Source: Planctomycetota bacterium
GTDB lineage: Bacteria > Planctomycetota > Phycisphaerae > UBA1845
NCBI GenBank assembly: GCA_024278775.1
Contig: JAJRSP010000022.1
Coordinates: 1-28,162 of the forward strand
Length of the DNA stretch: 28,162 nucleotides
Reading direction: 5' to 3'
The position numbers were made by a program, and so were the translations under genes. Positions 24,823 through 28,162 of the stretch are shown here, piece by piece (within the stretch, counting starts at the first letter, position 1; every line of letters begins with the position of its first letter). A model generated the notes under the pieces. The model did no database searches. It saw only the letters and a list, made by a program, of their open reading frames with translations, and was not told where the DNA came from.

Positions 24823-25707
24823 TCAACCCGGAATCGTGATTCGATCCGAGAAGGTGGTAATGTCGATCACGCGGTGATCCGCATCGACACGGCCCGTCTC
24901 TCGGTAATTGGCACGCAACAGAGCCAATTTCTGCTCGGGCAGATTCTCCTCGACCTCCTGCCCCAGCGCCGACCCCCAGGCAATTCGACCCTCGGCTCGG
25001 TCCGTCGCCAACACGATGTGGGATTGGTACGGATCACGACGTCCCGCAAAGTTGGCGACATCCACGGCCGTAATCTGATAGACAAACGGCTCTCTCGCAA
25101 TGCATGCGAGCACCGCCAGACCAGCCTCGATATCCTCACCAGGCCAAGGACGACCCGCCGCTGGTACCGCTGCTTCGACGCCCTGCACCAGTTTCCACGT
25201 CGGATCATAATGGTACGAGCCCGGCAAACGAACCCCTCGCCCATCCACCAGGAAACACGCCTCCCCTTGTTGAACCAGCGCCACGGGATAGCGATAGTTC
25301 GCGCTCACTTGAACCTTGGCGTCACTCGTCTTGCGGACAAAGTTCACGCGCTCGACCCATCCGACCGTAGCCAGACGATCGGCCATCGCGCGGCACAGTT
25401 GATCGTCCGTCCATAGCATGGTTTTCAAATCGTCGATCGAGGCATACAGATCATCCACCGCGAAAGACGCAAGGTGTCCCGGAAGATCAATGAAGGTCAC
25501 TTCGGCGGCCGGATGCTGTTCGAGCGCCATGGTACGAACGTGCTGATCGAGCCGGTTCAGCCCGTAAGCCGCCGTCACAAAACAAGCACCGGCCCCCACC
25601 AGCAACACGCCCCCCACCACCGCACGACGACGGTAGTCCTCATCAATGGCCGACCACCATCGAAAAGGGGCCAGACCACGCCTGTTGCGCTTTCGTTTCC
25701 GTGCCAT
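24823..25707 (-). CDS. ftsQ: FtsQ/DivIB-like cell-division protein
   Basis: 294 aa: a very basic N-terminus (RKRKRNRRG), one membrane helix (about 29-49), then a periplasmic part with a POTRA-like start. The later segment LATVGWVERVNFVRKTSDAKVQVSANYRYPVALVQ (read in part, about 112-146) matches the conserved pattern of FtsQ, where a strand with V..V.V..R.P.A precedes an active-site-like loop FLVDGRGV. In other bacteria FtsQ links FtsB/FtsL to the divisome and septal peptidoglycan synthesis. Sequence identity is low, so the call leans on layout and on its place directly after murC, murB and ddl (34 bases after the ddl stop). The GAGGG ribosome site lies in a small perfect hairpin just before the ATG. 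Confidence 0.8.
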   Translation of the reverse strand: MARKRKRNRRGLAPFRWWSAIDEDYRRRAVVGGVLLVGAGACFVTAAYGLNRLDQHVRTMALEQHPAAEVTFIDLPGHLASFAVDDLYASIDDLKTMLWTDDQLCRAMADRLATVGWVERVNFVRKTSDAKVQVSANYRYPVALVQQGEACFLVDGRGVRLPGSYHYDPTWKLVQGVEAAVPAAGRPWPGEDIEAGLAVLACIAREPFVYQITAVDVANFAGRRDPYQSHIVLATDRAEGRIAWGSALGQEVEENLPEQKLALLRANYRETGRVDADHRVIDITTFSDRITIPG

Positions 25708-25720
25708 AGGGTCACACCCT
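25708..25720 (-). promoter_or_regulatory. Hairpin covering the ftsQ ribosome binding site
   Basis: In the minus-strand transcript AGGGT-GUG-ACCCU forms a perfect 5-bp stem with a 3-nt loop, ending one base before the ftsQ ATG. The ribosome site GAGGG overlaps the 5' arm, so pairing would hide it until a ribosome finishing ddl opens it. Confidence 0.5.
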
Positions 25721-25741
25721 CAAACCAGCCGCTTCATCACG

Positions 25742-26659
25742 CTACGATTGCGGAGCCAGCGATAATTCCACAATCCTCTGACACAGATCGTCAAACGAGA
25801 GCCCGATTCTTGATGCCGCTTTGGGAAGAAGCGAATGATTGGTAAAGCCGGGGATGGTATTGACCTCCAGGGCGTACGGCGCTCCGGTAGCTTCATCGAC
25901 CATCCAATCCACCCGGGAAAACGCACGACAACCGAGCACACGATGGGCCTCGACACTGAGACGTTGCACCCTTTCCAAAAGTGACGATGGCAATTCCAGA
26001 TCAAAAAGATACTGCGTATCACCGGACACGTATTTGGCGTGATAGTCGTAAAACTCTCCCGCGGGTCTGATTTCGCAAACCGGCAACGCCACATCCCCAA
26101 GTACACCCACGGTAAGCTCCGGCCCGCGAATGTAACGCTCAACCAATGCCGAGCCATACTTCTCCACCACGTGCGCCGCCGCTTGGTACAATTGCTCACT
26201 GCTACGCGCGATCGACGTATCCACACTGCTTCCGGAAGCGATCGGTTTGACCATCGCCGGTGCAGCCACACGAACCGTAAGACCCACCAGCGTGTCCGGT
26301 GTGACCACTTCATACGCCGGCGTTGGCACATTCACAGATTCAAACAACCGTTTCGACGCCGACTTGTCCATCGCCATCCGAGACGCCTTCGCATCCGATC
26401 CGCTGTAGGGCAACCCCCGCGTCTCCAAATGCCGCTGCAGCGTGCCGTCCTCCCCAAACTCACCATGCAGGGCGATAAACACAAAATCGACGGGCCGGTC
26501 CAGCGCGGAGAGATCACCGGGGGTGATGTCGCTCAAGGTCACCTGATGCCCGAGCCGTGCGAGTGCCGTAAGCACGGCCTCGCCACTCTCCAGGCTGACC
26601 TCTCGCTCAGTGCCCACGCCACCCGCCAACACCGTCATCCGTAGCGGCACGACTTTCAT
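25742..26659 (-). CDS. ddl: D-alanine--D-alanine ligase
   Basis: 305 aa from the ATG at 26659 (GAGGG 10 bases upstream); a GTG at 26704 overlapping the murB stop (GTGA) is an alternative adding 15 residues. ATP-grasp ligase joining two D-Ala for the peptidoglycan pentapeptide. Motifs: LHGEFGEDGTLQ (64-75), SGSDAKASRMAMDK (86-99), MVKPIASGSS (136-145), LVERYIRGPELTVGVLG (172-188), the omega loop FYDYHAKYVSGDTQY (203-217), where the Tyr after Lys is that of D-Ala-D-Ala rather than D-lactate ligases, and metal-binding ALEVNTIPGFT (263-273) plus HSLLPKAA. Length equals DdlB. Located between murB and ftsQ, the usual division/cell wall context, so this lineage probably makes ordinary peptidoglycan precursors. 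Confidence 0.95.
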   Translation of the reverse strand: MKVVPLRMTVLAGGVGTEREVSLESGEAVLTALARLGHQVTLSDITPGDLSALDRPVDFVFIALHGEFGEDGTLQRHLETRGLPYSGSDAKASRMAMDKSASKRLFESVNVPTPAYEVVTPDTLVGLTVRVAAPAMVKPIASGSSVDTSIARSSEQLYQAAAHVVEKYGSALVERYIRGPELTVGVLGDVALPVCEIRPAGEFYDYHAKYVSGDTQYLFDLELPSSLLERVQRLSVEAHRVLGCRAFSRVDWMVDEATGAPYALEVNTIPGFTNHSLLPKAASRIGLSFDDLCQRIVELSLAPQS

Positions 26660-26700
26660 CACATGAGCCCTCGACCACTGGGATGATTCTTGAAGGGATG

Positions 26701-27609
26701 TCACAACGTGACTGACTCCTTGCCCACCGGACGCCAGACGTCCAGTTCGAGCTCCAGCTCAATGTCGAACTCACGCCGAACGCGATCGCGGACCATATCA
26801 ATCAAACGGATCACGTCGCTCGCCTTGGCGGAGGCCTCAGCCACAATAAAATTGGCGTGACGGTCAGAGACGCTGGCACCGCCGCATCGCAAACCCTTGA
26901 GACCGGCCCGGTCAATCAAGGCACCGGCCGCCTCCCCCGGAGGATTCTTGAAGACGCAACCGGCGCTCTTGTCGCCGATCGGCTGGGAGCGGCGTTTCAT
27001 GGCATCGAATTTGTTAAAACGGGCCATCGTGCGACCCGGATCGGTGCGATGAAGTTGCACCGACACCGAGAGGATGATCCGATCGCCGATGCCGCAAGAT
27101 CGATAGCCCAGGGTTAACCGATCCCGATCCCATAGCTCGACGTGCCCGGAAAAATCAACCACAGAAGCCGCGATCACCACATCACCGAATTCACCACCGC
27201 CGCCGCCGGCGTTCATCGCCAGCGCGCCGCCGACCGTCGCGGGAATACCGGCCATCGGCTCCAATCCGGAAAGCCCCTCCACGCTCATGCGCCGCGCTAA
27301 CGGGATCAAGTCCACACCGGCACCGACCACCAAAGAAGTGCCATCAAGTGTCACCATACAGAAAGCTTCGTTATCCAGCCGAATCACCACGCCGTCAAAC
27401 CCTTCGTCGCTGATGAGCACGTTGGCCCCACGCCCGAGCACCTTGATGGGGACCGCCTGGGGCGATGTCGCCCGGAGAAATGCCATCAGATCCGCTTCGT
27501 CGGCGGGACGAAACACATAACGCGCACAGCCACCAAGCCGGAACCAAGTTTCTCGGCCAAGGGGCACGTCACGTTGCACGCGATCAGAATATTCGGTCAA
27601 CCAGTTCAT
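26701..27609 (-). CDS. murB: UDP-N-acetylenolpyruvoylglucosamine reductase
   Basis: 302 aa from the ATG at 27609, which has GGAAGG 7 bases upstream; a GTG at 27630 is less likely. FAD-dependent reductase that makes UDP-MurNAc. Motifs: TWFRLGGCARY (21-31), VLGRGANVLISDEGFDG (57-73, FAD), GLEPMAGIPATVGGALAMNAGG (115-136, read in part), GYRSCGIGD (168-176), QPIGDKSAGCVFKNP (209-223) and RHANFIVAEA (250-259). The short RSC form without the extra Tyr loop marks a type II enzyme. The proton-donor position, Ser in E. coli, is Cys218, a known variant. It overlaps the end of murC by 26 bases and meets ddl, so the cluster is translationally coupled. Confidence 0.95.
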   Translation of the reverse strand: MNWLTEYSDRVQRDVPLGRETWFRLGGCARYVFRPADEADLMAFLRATSPQAVPIKVLGRGANVLISDEGFDGVVIRLDNEAFCMVTLDGTSLVVGAGVDLIPLARRMSVEGLSGLEPMAGIPATVGGALAMNAGGGGGEFGDVVIAASVVDFSGHVELWDRDRLTLGYRSCGIGDRIILSVSVQLHRTDPGRTMARFNKFDAMKRRSQPIGDKSAGCVFKNPPGEAAGALIDRAGLKGLRCGGASVSDRHANFIVAEASAKASDVIRLIDMVRDRVRREFDIELELELDVWRPVGKESVTL

Positions 27610-28162
27610 CGGCCACCTTCCAGACGTCACCCGCCCCCATCGTCACCACGAGATCGCCGTCGATCAGCTCCCCAACCAACTCGCCGGCAACATCGTCCAC
27701 ATTCGCCACGAAACGCGCCCGATGCCCCAACGCACGAATACGCTCGACCAACTCCTTCGCGCGATCACAACACGCCTCGGCGTCACCTTCCCGGGCACCA
27801 TACACCGCCGGCACCACAATCTCATCCACATGCTCAAACGACGCCGCGAAGTCGTCCATAAAATCATCAGTGCGTCCGCATTGGTGCGGCTGAAACACCA
27901 CCCAGGTCCGTTGCGGCTCATATCGAAACCGCGCCGCCTCAATCGTCGCGCGAATTTCCGTCGGATGATGCGCGTAGTCGTCCACGATGGTAATGCCGCG
28001 ACTGTGACCTCGATAGTCCATCCGCCGATCCACACCGGCATACTCGAACAGTCCCCGCGCGATCGCATCGGCCGCAGCTCCGGCGTGGTGAGCCATGGCG
28101 ATCGCCGCCAGCGCATTGGACACGTTGTATCGACCCGGAATTGACAACCGCACAGCCAGGTA
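27584..28162 (-). CDS. murC: UDP-N-acetylmuramate--L-alanine ligase, C-terminal part
   Basis: Cut by the window edge: only about the last 192 residues are present and the frame stays open to the end. It adds L-Ala to UDP-MurNAc. Visible are PGRYNVSNALAAIA (end of the central ATP-binding domain), the Mur ligase C-terminal signature DDYAHHPTEIRATI, FQPHQCGRTDDFMDDF, and the closing VVTMGAGDVWKVADELV. These are specific to MurC among Mur ligases. A GTG inside the visible part is not a real start because the reading frame continues upstream. It is the first visible gene of the murC-murB-ddl-ftsQ run. Confidence 0.94.
   Translation of the reverse strand, partial: YLAVRLSIPGRYNVSNALAAIAMAHHAGAAADAIARGLFEYAGVDRRMDYRGHSRGITIVDDYAHHPTEIRATIEAARFRYEPQRTWVVFQPHQCGRTDDFMDDFAASFEHVDEIVVPAVYGAREGDAEACCDRAKELVERIRALGHRARFVANVDDVAGELVGELIDGDLVVTMGAGDVWKVADELVDRIF

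Overview
The window looks like chromosomal DNA from a Planctomycetota bacterium, most likely Phycisphaerae-like. I infer this from secreted proteins with dockerin-type EF-hand repeats and a Cys/Arg-rich C-terminal tail, a lipoprotein with GACC-type Cys-rich motifs, many GTG starts, moderately high GC, and a mur/ddl/ftsQ cluster that stops before any ftsA or ftsZ. The lineage is inferred from gene content only. I see no rRNA, tRNA, CRISPR array, phage or insertion sequence.

Left part (1-7600), all minus strand: ornithine aminotransferase (rocD) with a good sigma70-type promoter; a lipoprotein with a group XII phospholipase-A2-like Cys/His motif; a secreted dockerin + HYR + collagen-like protein with a C-terminal membrane tail; and a two-gene operon of a PAS histidine kinase followed by an NtrC-type sigma-54 activator.

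Centre (7977-18433): a seven-gene envelope locus. A divergent ABC-2 permease (minus) faces a plus-strand operon of three consecutive SPFH/Band 7 proteins (a 7-TM fusion, an HflC-like and an HflK-like protein), an ABC ATPase with a long Pro/acidic tail, a second ABC-2 permease with a large extracytoplasmic domain, and a membrane-anchored helical-repeat (TPR-like) protein. Intergenic gaps are 22-77 bp, so co-transcription is likely. This pairing of an expanded HflK/HflC-like set with a Gld/Nos-type ABC exporter is the best candidate here for an undescribed system.

Right part (18461-28162), all minus strand: a hypothetical protein, an APC-family amino-acid permease, a secreted EF-hand protein with two DUF5666-like domains and a Pro-Glu tail, a TIM-barrel sugar-isomerase-like protein lacking both expected catalytic Glu residues, two polytopic membrane proteins of similar style, and the peptidoglycan/division cluster read murC (5' part outside the window), murB, ddl, ftsQ. 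murC/murB overlap. A perfect small hairpin covers the ftsQ ribosome binding site.
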